A DNA stretch of 64,000 bases, taken from the NCBI GenBank assembly GCA_031291325.1, contig JARLJG010000053.1, positions 40,445-104,444 on the forward strand. Reading direction: 5' to 3'. A program made the translations under genes and the position numbers. The notes beneath the pieces are model-generated. The model saw only the letters and a list, made by a program, of their open reading frames with translations. It made no database searches and had not been told where the DNA came from. This document shows, piece after piece, positions 19,562-29,052 of this stretch. Within the stretch, counting starts at the first letter, position 1. Each line of letters opens with the position of its first letter. Source of the DNA: Burkholderiaceae bacterium. Its GTDB lineage: Bacteria; Pseudomonadota; Gammaproteobacteria; Burkholderiales; Burkholderiaceae_D.

Positions 19562-19663
19562 GGTTAACTGTAATAGGATATCTCCGAACACGATAGCAAA
19601 AATAGGCCGGGAAGTGGAATTATTTGCCGTCCGCGCCAGAACGGGTATGATGGCAACTACGCC

Positions 19664-19924
19664 TTGAACCTAGAAACGGCAGTTGGACAGGTGCGAGTGT
19701 GCGTTTTTCCGGCTTTCTGGCAAGGCGCGACGACGACGCAGACTGATGTCTGCTAGGAGGAGGGTGTTTCACTGAAACACCGAAAACGCCAGGGAGCCGG
19801 AAAAATGTGCAATCGCGCCTGTAGCGCTCTGACCTTTTAGGTGAACGTTTTAATCTCACGGAATCTTAATCGATTCATGCACTTACCAATAGCTGGAAGC
19901 GGTCAACTGCCGTTTCTAGGTTCA
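19664..19924. repeat. Element B: ~261-bp nested palindromic element upstream of nudC
   Basis: TIRs TTGAACCTAGAAACGGCAGTTG / CAACTGCCGTTTCTAGGTTCAA; inner ~35-bp imperfect inverted arms 19687-19722 / 19788-19822; hairpins GCAGAC-TGAT-GTCTGC and GGTGTTTC-ACT-GAAACACC. Confidence 0.8.
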
Positions 19925-19936
19925 ATACAACACGCC

Positions 19937-20752
19937 ATGCTGCAAACGCCCGCGCATTTCATTCCCCTTATCACCGCTATCGTGCATGCGAATCCGACCA
20001 CGCTGGTATTTCGCGGTGACGAATTGCTGGTGCGCGATGCCGATTTGAGTCTTGCATCGGTCGCCGTGGAGCTCCAGCCCGAGCGCCTCCATCCAGTTGG
20101 AACCTTGGGCGACAGCTACTTTCAAGTCACCTGGGTCGAGCGCAATACGCTTGCCGCGAGCGGTCATAGCTTCAAGAAGCTGCGCTCGCTGGTCGGCGTA
20201 CTCGACGAGCAACTGCTTGCGATTGCCGGGCGCGCCTACCAGATCGCCGAGTGGGCGCGCACGCACCGTTATTGCGGCGTCTGCGCGACAGAAACCGTGT
20301 TGCTGGCCGGCGAACGCTGCTTTAAATGCCCGGCGTGCGGGATGTCCGCCTACCCGCGCATTTCGCCGGCGATGATGGTATTGATCCGCAAAGGCGATGC
20401 GATCTTGCTGGCCCGCCACACGGCGTCGCCGACCAACCGCTTCAGCGCGCTGGCCGGTTTTTTGGAAGCCGGCGAATCGATCGAGGAAGCGGTACACCGC
20501 GAAGTGTTCGAGGAAGTGCGCCTGAAAATCCACAACCTGCGCTATTTCGGCAGCCAGTCCTGGCCCTTCCCGCACTCGCTGATGATTGCCTATACCGCCG
20601 ACTACCTGAGCGGCGAAATCGCCATCGATCTCGATGAAATCGCCGAAGCGCGCTGGTATGGGCCGGGCGACGTGTTGCCGGCGTATGCTGCGGGGTACTC
20701 GATTGCCGGCCTGCTGATCGAGTCGCACCTGGCCGCCATCGCCCGCAAGTAG
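19937..20752 (+). CDS. nudC: NAD+ diphosphatase (NADH pyrophosphatase), Nudix
   Basis: Zn ribbon CGVCATETVLLAGERCFKCPACG and Nudix box GFLEAGESIEEAVHREVFEEV; start at MLQTPAHFIPL. Confidence 0.92.
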   Translation: MLQTPAHFIPLITAIVHANPTTLVFRGDELLVRDADLSLASVAVELQPERLHPVGTLGDSYFQVTWVERNTLAASGHSFKKLRSLVGVLDEQLLAIAGRAYQIAEWARTHRYCGVCATETVLLAGERCFKCPACGMSAYPRISPAMMVLIRKGDAILLARHTASPTNRFSALAGFLEAGESIEEAVHREVFEEVRLKIHNLRYFGSQSWPFPHSLMIAYTADYLSGEIAIDLDEIAEARWYGPGDVLPAYAAGYSIAGLLIESHLAAIARK

Positions 20753-20776
20753 CGTAGCGGCGGATTTACGTCGCCT

Positions 20777-21922
20777 TCACGCAGCGCCCAGCGCTGCGAT
20801 TTCGCGCGCCAGGTTGGCCAGCGCGTCGTCGCCATAGCTTTCCGCGAAATAGGCGTCGCCATACAACGAGCCGGCTCTGGCCTTGTCGCATAAATGCAGC
20901 AGCGCTTTGCGCCGCTTGGCCTTGTATTCTGGCTCCGGCACATGCGCATATTCCTGCCGGATCGCCGCCGCATAGGCGTCGTAAGTTTCCGCGTCTTGCC
21001 CGAGTATGGCCAGATCGATGCCCAGCATCACGTCTTTCAACGGATGGGCAATCGCCGATTCCTGGAAATGGTCGGTGGCGCGGATCAAGTCGGCGCTGCC
21101 GTCGTCGGCAATGTGGACCAGCTTACTGCCCTGCCACAGCGTGGCGCTGGCTTCTTCGTCGGAAATCCCTTCCAGCGCATGCCCGTATACCGCATCGTGA
21201 AACCAGAACGCCTTTCTCAGCGTGTCGATTTCCACCGCGCTCGCATCGGTGCGCCCGGCCCAGGCCTTGATCTCGCTCAGGCCATGCACCAGGTGGTCGA
21301 GGTTGTGATAATGGCGGGACGCCGCGCCGTAGCAGGCCTCGCCGGTCAGGTAATCGAACCAGTAATCGGCGTCCGCCGTGCTGGCTTGGTCGGCGCTTTG
21401 CGAAGTCCAGAGGGATTCCCACTCCTTGCGCAGCCAATCGAGTATCCACGCCTGGTAGGCCGGGCGCGGCACGAATTTTTTCATGTTCCAGTGCCAGCCG
21501 ACCGGCCCTTGCAGGTTCCTGACGAAGCCGGAACTGACCGATCCGAGGTCGCGCGGCGGCATCACGAAGATGGTCTTGGCGCCTTGCAACACGTCGACAT
21601 TGGTTTGCTGGATCAGGTTTTCGTAGTCGAAATCGCTGGTATTGCGGATCCCGCGTATCAGGTAGTCGATGCCTCTTTTCTTGGCCACGCGCGCGGTGTA
21701 GTCGCTCTTGACGATGACCACGCGCACGTTATCCCAACCGCGTTCGGCGGCGCTCTGCTCGACGATGCGCTTTCTTTCTTCCGCTGAAAATTGCGGCTTT
21801 TTCAACGTATTTTCGGACAGGAAAATGGTTACCTCGTCGGCCAGCGCGCGCGCTTCGCCGATCACCCACATGTGGCCATTGGTGATCGGATCCAGGGTCC
21901 CGGAAAATGCGATTTCTTTCAT
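20777..21922 (-). CDS. Fusion: CoaD-like (phosphopantetheine adenylyltransferase-type) nucleotidyltransferase + HD-type predicted phosphohydrolase
   Basis: N-terminus KEIAFSGTLDPITNGHMWVI, KKPQFSAEER, YLIRGIRNTSDFDYE (CoaD motifs); C-terminus RHYHNLDHLVHGL, FWFHDAVY, ATDHF, DLAILG (HD-family pattern) in one uninterrupted ORF. Confidence 0.85.
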   Translation of the reverse strand: MKEIAFSGTLDPITNGHMWVIGEARALADEVTIFLSENTLKKPQFSAEERKRIVEQSAAERGWDNVRVVIVKSDYTARVAKKRGIDYLIRGIRNTSDFDYENLIQQTNVDVLQGAKTIFVMPPRDLGSVSSGFVRNLQGPVGWHWNMKKFVPRPAYQAWILDWLRKEWESLWTSQSADQASTADADYWFDYLTGEACYGAASRHYHNLDHLVHGLSEIKAWAGRTDASAVEIDTLRKAFWFHDAVYGHALEGISDEEASATLWQGSKLVHIADDGSADLIRATDHFQESAIAHPLKDVMLGIDLAILGQDAETYDAYAAAIRQEYAHVPEPEYKAKRRKALLHLCDKARAGSLYGDAYFAESYGDDALANLAREIAALGAA

Positions 21923-22102
21923 TGTTTGCGCCGCTCCGCAGGGTAAGGTGGTTGCCGCAATATCGTGCATTCAAGCACTGAAATGGATTGTTTGCCGCAT
22001 GCTTGCCAAATTCTTCGGTCAGAAAGGATAAACTATCACATTTCCAGATTCGCCTTGTCGATCGGACACTTTCGTCGCCACTTTACCTGTAATCGCTCCA
22101 AC

Positions 22103-23176
22103 ATGACCACTTTCAATGTCGAAAACATCAACGTCACCGCCTTCGATCCGATGCCGTCGCCGGAAGATTTGCACCAGCGCCTGCCCTTGTCGGAGGCCGC
22201 CGGCAATACCGTCACGCAAGGACGGGAAGCGCTGCGCAATATTCTAGAGCGCAAGGATCCGCGACTATTCGTCGTGGTCGGTCCATGCTCGATCCACGAT
22301 CCGGTCGCCGGACTCGATTATGCGCGGCGCCTGCGCAAGTTGCAGGACGAAGTGGGCGATGCGCTGTTGCTGGTGATGCGCGTGTATTTTGAAAAACCGC
22401 GCACCACCACCGGCTGGAAAGGCTATATCAACGACCCCGACATGGACGATTCCTTCCGTGTCGACGAGGGCATGCACAAGGCGCGCAAATTCCTGCTGGA
22501 CGTGTGCGAACTGGGCCTGGCTACCGGCACCGAGGCGCTCGACCCGATCTCGCCGCAATTTCTCGGCGACTTAATCGCCTGGACTGCCATCGGCGCCCGC
22601 ACCACCGAATCGCAAACCCATCGCGAAATGTCGTCCGGCTTGTCGACCCCGGTCGGCTTCAAGAACGGCACCGACGGCGATGTCAGCATCGCCATCAATG
22701 CGATCCTGTCGGCTTCGCATCCGCACTCTTTCCTCGGCTTGAACGACCAGGGCCGGGTCGCGATCGTGCGCACACGCGGCAACCGGCATGGGCATGTGGT
22801 GTTGCGCGGCGGCGACGGTCGCCCGAATTACGACACGGTATCGGTGGCGATGGCCGAGCAAGCTCTGACCAAGGCCGGTCTGCCGGCCAATATCGTGGTC
22901 GATTGCTCGCACGCGAACAGCTACAAGAATCCCGCCTTGCAGCCGCTGGTGATGACCGACGTGGTCAATCAGGTGCGCCTGGGCAACCGCTCGCTGGTCG
23001 GTGTGATGATCGAATCGAATATCGTGGCCGGCAAGCAAAACATCCCCGCCGATTTGTCGCAGTTGAAATACGGTTGCTCGGTCACCGATGGCTGCGTCGA
23101 TTGGGAAACCACGGAAACCATGATCCGCGACGCCGCCAAATCCTTGCGCCCGCTGCTGGCGGAGCGTTTGAAGTAA
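22103..23176 (+). CDS. aroG: 3-deoxy-7-phosphoheptulonate synthase (DAHP synthase, AroFGH class)
   Basis: VVGPCSIHDP, MRVYFEKPRTTTGWKGYINDP, IVVDCSHANSYKNP. Start at MTTFNVENIN preferred over 21965. Confidence 0.95.
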   Translation: MTTFNVENINVTAFDPMPSPEDLHQRLPLSEAAGNTVTQGREALRNILERKDPRLFVVVGPCSIHDPVAGLDYARRLRKLQDEVGDALLLVMRVYFEKPRTTTGWKGYINDPDMDDSFRVDEGMHKARKFLLDVCELGLATGTEALDPISPQFLGDLIAWTAIGARTTESQTHREMSSGLSTPVGFKNGTDGDVSIAINAILSASHPHSFLGLNDQGRVAIVRTRGNRHGHVVLRGGDGRPNYDTVSVAMAEQALTKAGLPANIVVDCSHANSYKNPALQPLVMTDVVNQVRLGNRSLVGVMIESNIVAGKQNIPADLSQLKYGCSVTDGCVDWETTETMIRDAAKSLRPLLAERLK

Positions 23177-23198
23177 GCGGAAAAGCAAGCAGGGCCGC

Positions 23199-23753
23199 GT
23201 GTCGACTATGGCAGCGCAATTCGCCGCGCAATTCCTCGATTGCCAGTCGACGGCGGCGAGTTGCCAGTTGCGCGATGCGGCCATCTATCTCGCCCCTTCC
23301 GTTTTGCTGGCCGCTCTGTTCCGCTTTCTGAGTAACTACCATCCGGTATTTTTCGTTTTTCGGCTGGCGGGAACGATTTGCCATGAATTGGCGCACTTGA
23401 CGGTCGGCATGCTGACCGGCGCGTCGCCGCAATCGTTTTCCGTGATACCGCGCCGCAAGGGCAAATTCTGGCAGCTTGGCGCGGTGACGCTGACCAATAT
23501 CCGCTGGTATAACGCGGCCCCGGCGGCGCTGGCGCCTTTGCTTATCGTGTCGATTCCGGCTGCGGTGGCTTACTGGCGCACGCAGGGCGGCTTGCATTTC
23601 GAGGTAATCGATATCGGGCTGGCCTTCTTGCTGGCGCCGCAATTTCTTTCCTGCCTGCCATCGGTCGCAGACTGGAAGATCGCGCTGCGCTCGTGGCCGT
23701 ATCTGCTTTTGGGCGGCGGCCTGTGGTGGCTGTGGCACAGCATTTTGCAGTAG
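23199..23753 (+). CDS. Small membrane protein with HExxH motif (M50-like)
   Basis: 184 aa, several TM segments, GTICHELAHLTVGMLTG. Confidence 0.6.
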   Translation: MSTMAAQFAAQFLDCQSTAASCQLRDAAIYLAPSVLLAALFRFLSNYHPVFFVFRLAGTICHELAHLTVGMLTGASPQSFSVIPRRKGKFWQLGAVTLTNIRWYNAAPAALAPLLIVSIPAAVAYWRTQGGLHFEVIDIGLAFLLAPQFLSCLPSVADWKIALRSWPYLLLGGGLWWLWHSILQ

Positions 23754-23809
23754 CGCAGAAACGCAACAGGGGCGCGTGCGCCCCTGGTTCACGACATTCG
23801 ACAACAGTA

Positions 23810-24592
23810 TTACTGCATGTGCCAGCCGTGGCTGACGGTGATCGATTGCCCGGTCAACGCGTTCGAGCCGAACGAGGCCAGGAACAGCGCAGTTTGCGCG
23901 ACATCCTGCACGGTCGTGAACTCGCCGTCGACGGTTTCTTTCAGCATGACGTTCTTGATGACATCGGCTTCGCTGATGCCGAGTTCCTTCGCCTGCTCGG
24001 GGATTTGCTTGTCGACCAGTGGCGTGCGCACGAATCCCGGACAGATCACGTTGGCGCGGATCTTGTCTTTCGCGCCTTCCTTGGCGACCACTTTGGCCAA
24101 GCCGATCAAGCCGTGCTTGGCCGCGACATACGGCGCCTTCAACGGCGACGCTTCATGCGAATGGACCGAACCCATATAGATCACCGAACCGCCACGACCG
24201 GCAGCGATCATCGCGCGCATGCAGGCGCGGGTGGTGAGGAAAGCGCCGTCCAGATGGATGGCGAGCATCTTTTTCCAGTTGTCGTAGCTCAGGTCGACCA
24301 GCGGGCTGATGATCTGGATGCCGGCGTTGCTGATCAACACATCCATGCCGCCGTATGCGGCCACGGCCTCGGCCACACCCTTGTCGACTTGCGCTTCGTC
24401 GGTGACGTTCATCGCCACGGCCATCGCCGTGCCGCCGGCCTTGACGATTTCATTGGCGGTTGCGGTGGCGGCGTCGAGCGCCATATCGGCGATCACCACC
24501 TTGGCGCCTTGGCGCGCATATTCAAACGCGATTTCCTTGCCGATGCCGCTGGCGGCGCCGGTAATCAGCGCAACTTTGTCTTTGAGTAACAT
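23810..24592 (-). CDS. 3-hydroxybutyrate dehydrogenase (SDR)
   Basis: [25 protein letters not shown] motifs, [26 protein letters not shown]. Confidence 0.92.
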   Translation of the reverse strand: MLLKDKVALITGAASGIGKEIAFEYARQGAKVVIADMALDAATATANEIVKAGGTAMAVAMNVTDEAQVDKGVAEAVAAYGGMDVLISNAGIQIISPLVDLSYDNWKKMLAIHLDGAFLTTRACMRAMIAAGRGGSVIYMGSVHSHEASPLKAPYVAAKHGLIGLAKVVAKEGAKDKIRANVICPGFVRTPLVDKQIPEQAKELGISEADVIKNVMLKETVDGEFTTVQDVAQTALFLASFGSNALTGQSITVSHGWHMQ

Positions 24593-24603
24593 GATGTGAT
24601 CCT

Positions 24604-25350
24604 CTATTTCGATAGGTTGAGGTAGTCGTGGACGACCTTGCCATACGGCAGGGTCAGGTCGGCCATGATATGCACTGCAGATAATACTTCCAGCACCGGC
24701 AACGCAGCAACCGGGGCCAGCGCATGCGGATTCAATTCGAGGCCGCCGGGGCCGCCCCACGCGCCTTTGATGACGACATCGGTCAAGCTGTATTGCACCA
24801 GTTCGCAGATGCGCGGCGTGCCGTCGACGTGCGGAATCACTTTCAACAGAAAGCAGGGCTCTTCCATCGACTTCTTGACGGCGGCGGCATCCAGGGTTTT
24901 GTGCTTATAGCCCATGGTGCCGGTCGCCACGCGGAAATCGCTGTAATCCAGCGTGCCGATCAAGGTATCCTTGTGCACGCGCAATTCCGGCTCGCCCAGC
25001 TTCTTCGGGAAACCCCACAGCTCGCGTCCGGCGGCAATCGGCGGATGATCGTTCAAATACATGCTGTGCACATAACCGCCGGCAACGCCATCGAGCGTGA
25101 CCGGAATCACCTGCCCCGATTCGCAATAGTGGCCGAATCCGGTCGAGTCCGGCATGTTGATGAATTCGTACTTGACCACCGGCTCGGTCATCTTGAGCGG
25201 CGCAGGCAGAATTTTTTGCAGCAATTCCGGGTCGGTGCGATAGGTGATGACCAGGTATTCGCGGTCGACGAAACGGTACGGCCCCGGTGGAAATGCCGGA
25301 TTATGCATCGGCATGGCAAATGCGTTGCTGCGGACTTCGTCTTCTGTCAT
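24604..25350 (-). CDS. adc: Acetoacetate decarboxylase
   Basis: 248 aa from [30 protein letters not shown] and overall Adc pattern. Confidence 0.92.
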   Translation of the reverse strand: MTEDEVRSNAFAMPMHNPAFPPGPYRFVDREYLVITYRTDPELLQKILPAPLKMTEPVVKYEFINMPDSTGFGHYCESGQVIPVTLDGVAGGYVHSMYLNDHPPIAAGRELWGFPKKLGEPELRVHKDTLIGTLDYSDFRVATGTMGYKHKTLDAAAVKKSMEEPCFLLKVIPHVDGTPRICELVQYSLTDVVIKGAWGGPGGLELNPHALAPVAALPVLEVLSAVHIMADLTLPYGKVVHDYLNLSK

Positions 25351-25352
25351 GT

Positions 25353-26456
25353 TTATTCTTCCTGTGGCAATTCGTGAATAATCAGGCCCGCGTGCGGCGG
25401 CAGCGGTTGCAGCCATGCCTTGTGCCGCAGCGCGCGGCGGCAATCGTGGATGCCGGCTTGCCAGCGCTTGCCGACCGTTTCTGCGCTGAAATCGATATCC
25501 TTGAAGACATTGTCGCCAGGTAATGCTTTCATGATTAAATTGACGACATTGATCGTATGATCGCAACCCATTTTTATCAGTGGCTGCAACTCCTCCTTCT
25601 GACGCGCAGCCGGCGGCAGATTCTTGGCCAGCACGCGAATCGCGCGCTGCAGGTCTTGCAATCTTTGATGCACCAGCAATTGTTCCGCCGAACGACTGGC
25701 GTATTGAATATTCTTGTAACGCGACAGCGCGTCGGCGATCGATTCTGGCCGATTTTCTGTAGCGTCCCATAGATCGACCATGAAGCACAGCGCATCGCGT
25801 TTCTCGTTGGCTTCCAGAAACACTTCGAGCGGCGAATTCGAATACACGCCGCCATCCCAATAGGCGCGGCCATCGATCTCGATCGGCGGAAAGCCCGGTG
25901 GCAAAGCGCCGCTGGCCATGATGTGTTCCGGGCCGATCTTTTGCTTGGCGCTGTCGAAGACCGCGCTTTGGCCGTTGTCGATATCGACCGCGCAGACGCT
26001 GATGCGCATCGCGCCGCTGTTGAGGTAATCGAAATCGACATACTTCTCCAGCGTCGCCTTCAGCGGCGAGGTATCGTAAAAACCGGCCTTGTCCAAATCC
26101 ACTTTGGCATGGATATCCCAGGAAGCGCCGATGCGCGGCTTGAAAAAACCTTCGACGCCATTGAGCAGGGTGCCGAAGGTGGCCACCGAGTTCGGCAAAT
26201 TCATCCACGCATGCATGCCCGGCCACATGCTGGGGCCGGGCGCCGGCGCCAGGCTATTCCAGAACGCTTGCAACTGCGCGACCCGCGCTTCGGGTTGATT
26301 GCCCGCGATCAACGCGCTATTGATCGCGCCGATGGAAGTGCCGATCACCCAATCGACGGGCGTGTGGTGTTCCATCAAATTCTGATAGACGCCGGCCTGA
26401 TAGGCGCCCAACGCGCCGCCGCCCTGAAGAATCAAAACCGTATCTTGCTGTGGCAT
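25353..26456 (-). CDS. Patatin-like phospholipase family protein
   Basis: [39 protein letters not shown]. Confidence 0.92.
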   Translation of the reverse strand: MPQQDTVLILQGGGALGAYQAGVYQNLMEHHTPVDWVIGTSIGAINSALIAGNQPEARVAQLQAFWNSLAPAPGPSMWPGMHAWMNLPNSVATFGTLLNGVEGFFKPRIGASWDIHAKVDLDKAGFYDTSPLKATLEKYVDFDYLNSGAMRISVCAVDIDNGQSAVFDSAKQKIGPEHIMASGALPPGFPPIEIDGRAYWDGGVYSNSPLEVFLEANEKRDALCFMVDLWDATENRPESIADALSRYKNIQYASRSAEQLLVHQRLQDLQRAIRVLAKNLPPAARQKEELQPLIKMGCDHTINVVNLIMKALPGDNVFKDIDFSAETVGKRWQAGIHDCRRALRHKAWLQPLPPHAGLIIHELPQEE

Positions 26457-26656
26457 GCTTACTTTCCATGATATTGCGAAATTCGCAAACTGAGATGGTA
26501 GCCGAGATTTCGGCACTTCACTTGACGACCGCGCGATTGCCATAAAATCGTCGTGCTGTAATCTCTAAGAGTCCGATATGATAAAGCGATGTCATGCCGA
26601 TATTATGTCAGGCGCATGACATCGCTTTTGCGCTGCTGTTGGACGCGCCTATCCGA

Positions 26657-28609
26657 TCAAGCGCCGCGCGCCGCTTCGCCTTTCATCGATTTCGACAACT
26701 CACCCGCTTTCAGCGAACTCATCAGCGACAGCAAAGTCGTCAACGCGTTGCCGCCGCCCAACTGGATTTGCGGCACCAGCGGCACTTTCGACACCTCGAA
26801 CGATTCGGCCAGCCGCAACATCACGGTTTGCATCAATTGCTTGTCGGCGCCTTCACCCTGCAAGGCTTCCGACTTGGCCTTGATGGCTGCCGCTTCCGCC
26901 TCGCCGACCGAGCGGATCGCCGAAGCGCGGCCTGACCCTTCCAGTTCCTGCTTGAATTTTTCCGCATGCGCTAGCGCTTCGATTTCCTGGCGCTTCTTTT
27001 CCGCCGCCTTCACGTTCGCCGCACCCTGGTTTTCCTTGATCGAGATATCGACCAGCGAGCCGGTCAACTCCTTTTGCTTGGCGGCGCGTTGCTCGGCTTC
27101 GTTCAATTCGCGCTCCTTGTCGGCGGCGATCTGCTTTTGCGCAAACGTCTCGACTTGTTCGCGCGCGATCTGGCGGTCGCGCAACTGCGCCATGATGTTG
27201 TCGATCTTGGTGTCGCCCGGTTGCGGCTTGGGCGTGCCGATCAGCACTTCCTGGAATTCCAGCGAATAGTTCTGGAAGCGCGTGTGCATGTCGCGCGACG
27301 CATTGTCTTGCAATTCGCTGCGCGACTGGATCAACTCGATAAAGGTCTTGGTTTGCGACACGTTCTTGAAGTACGAGGACACCATCGGGTCGAGCGTCTG
27401 TTCGACCAATTGCTTGACGTTGCCGAAACGCTGCACCACCATCGGCGCCTTGCGGTAATCGATATGCACCACCACCGACAGCGGCAATTGCGGCTCGAAC
27501 GCATCCTTGGTAATCAAGGTGATTTCGCGCAGGTTCGAGTCGAAGCTGGAACCGCTTTCGCCGGATTTCCACATCAGCACGAAGTTGGTGGTCGGCACCA
27601 GTTCGATTTTACCGGCGTAGGTGTTGAACGCATATTTGCCGGGCATCAGCGGATCGCGCCAGACGCCACGGCAACCGCTTTCCACCAATTCGCCGTGGCT
27701 GTATTCCTTGCCGGACAAGTCGTCGCCCTTGCGTCCGGTATAGGAAACAACCACGCCGACGAAGCCGACTGGAATAATCGTCTTGCGAATGAATTCGACG
27801 GTCGCAAACAAGCGGTTGATGTAGTAAGTGCCTTCCACCAGCACGCGCTCCTGACGGCCGCGCTTGCCGCCGGCGGCCAGAAATTTTTCCGGCTCCTGGA
27901 ACGAATTATGGCTGTCGCCGACATCCGGCGCCAACAACTCATCCTTGGGCAAACCGGGGCCGTCTTGCACGGTGACGATGGCCAATTGATCCGAATCGTG
28001 GGCGCCGGCCGCTTCCTTGATAACCACCGGCGTGAAGGCGCTGCGCTCGTCGAGCACACCGCGCATCAGTTCGTAATATTGCTTTTCTTGCCCATCCAGC
28101 GACAATGAATACGTCGCCTCTTCGGTCATCACCACGAACAGCGCCGGATTGATGATGTGCGTGCCCTCGCGCAATATTTTGCGCTGCGGCCCCTTTTGTC
28201 CGCCGCCTTCCAGGAAAGCGCGCACGTCGCGGAAATCGCCTACCGTGGAATTTTCGGCCAGGGTTTGTCCAGCCGGCAAATCGATGCCGTCGCGGGCGAA
28301 CACGTAACCGATCTTGCCTTGCGTGACCGACACCATCGGATGAATATGCACCCGATATTGCAGCGGCGCAAAGAAATGGAAGCCGCCGCGCCGCAGTTCC
28401 GGCTGGAAGCCCGCTTCGCCATGCAGGGCGAGCAAACCGCTCTTGACCGACCCGGATGAACTCCATAGTTTTTCGATCACGCCGATGCGATCGTTCGGTA
28501 TGTACCGGATGATTCCGGTGATAAAGATTACCAGCGTGCCTACCAAGCCAATTACCAGCACGACTACGGCTGTCGAAAGCCAGCCCATGCTCATCAGTTC
28601 GCTAAACAT
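26657..28609 (-). CDS. Large SPFH/Band 7 (flotillin-like) protein
   Basis: 650 aa; N-terminal TM, SPFH-type core, long coiled-coil C-terminus (AEQRAAKQKELTGSLVDISIKENQGAANVKAAEKKRQEIEALAHAEK). Confidence 0.85.
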   Translation of the reverse strand: MFSELMSMGWLSTAVVVLVIGLVGTLVIFITGIIRYIPNDRIGVIEKLWSSSGSVKSGLLALHGEAGFQPELRRGGFHFFAPLQYRVHIHPMVSVTQGKIGYVFARDGIDLPAGQTLAENSTVGDFRDVRAFLEGGGQKGPQRKILREGTHIINPALFVVMTEEATYSLSLDGQEKQYYELMRGVLDERSAFTPVVIKEAAGAHDSDQLAIVTVQDGPGLPKDELLAPDVGDSHNSFQEPEKFLAAGGKRGRQERVLVEGTYYINRLFATVEFIRKTIIPVGFVGVVVSYTGRKGDDLSGKEYSHGELVESGCRGVWRDPLMPGKYAFNTYAGKIELVPTTNFVLMWKSGESGSSFDSNLREITLITKDAFEPQLPLSVVVHIDYRKAPMVVQRFGNVKQLVEQTLDPMVSSYFKNVSQTKTFIELIQSRSELQDNASRDMHTRFQNYSLEFQEVLIGTPKPQPGDTKIDNIMAQLRDRQIAREQVETFAQKQIAADKERELNEAEQRAAKQKELTGSLVDISIKENQGAANVKAAEKKRQEIEALAHAEKFKQELEGSGRASAIRSVGEAEAAAIKAKSEALQGEGADKQLMQTVMLRLAESFEVSKVPLVPQIQLGGGNALTTLLSLMSSLKAGELSKSMKGEAARGA

Positions 28610-28969
28610 GTTTTTCCCTTTTTATTCATTTTGATAGGTTTGCGACGTCGACCGCCGTCAGTCGACGTCAATTGACGTCCATCGCAAAGTCGTCTTTCCT
28701 TTGCGTTGCAGCAAAATGCAATGCGCGATGGCATTGCGACGGCGGGAGGATTAGTAGCTGCCCAAACGAAGGGCAGCGTCATATTGGAGGCGGCGGACTC
28801 AAGTAACGATGATGACCACTGAAAGGGTCACGCTTGTTTTGGTGAAGTCACTGTAGACGGAGTCATGCCCGAATGCAATCCCATGAGTATGGTAATCGGT
28901 GTGGCGAATTACCGATGCAACGACCTGGATTTCATGAAAATTTCCAGCCGGCAATGCCTCTTGCAGAGC

Positions 28970-28991
28970 GTCACATGTCGGTCACATTTGG
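28970..28991 (+). promoter_or_regulatory. Candidate Pho box upstream of pit
   Basis: Direct repeat GTCACATGTCG / GTCACATTTGG with 11-nt period (28970-28980 / 28981-28991), 62 bp upstream of the pit start. Confidence 0.5.
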
Positions 28992-29052
28992 CAGGTAGAT
29001 TCGACATTTTTGTATATCGTCGAATTTATTCACTTCTTGGAGGCTATACGCA

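Noticed and set aside
19841-19936. N-terminal extension of nudC
   Set aside because: It would translate the palindromic element B; NudC homology is better served by the start at 19937.
24604-26226. 540-aa ORF as a single protein
   Set aside because: Only the C-terminal 248 aa are acetoacetate decarboxylase; the N-terminal part is an out-of-frame reading of the patatin gene.
28625-28790. GTCGAC/GACGTC-rich sequence upstream of the SPFH gene as a repeat element
   Set aside because: Short palindromic hexamers only; no extended inverted arms or copies detected by eye.
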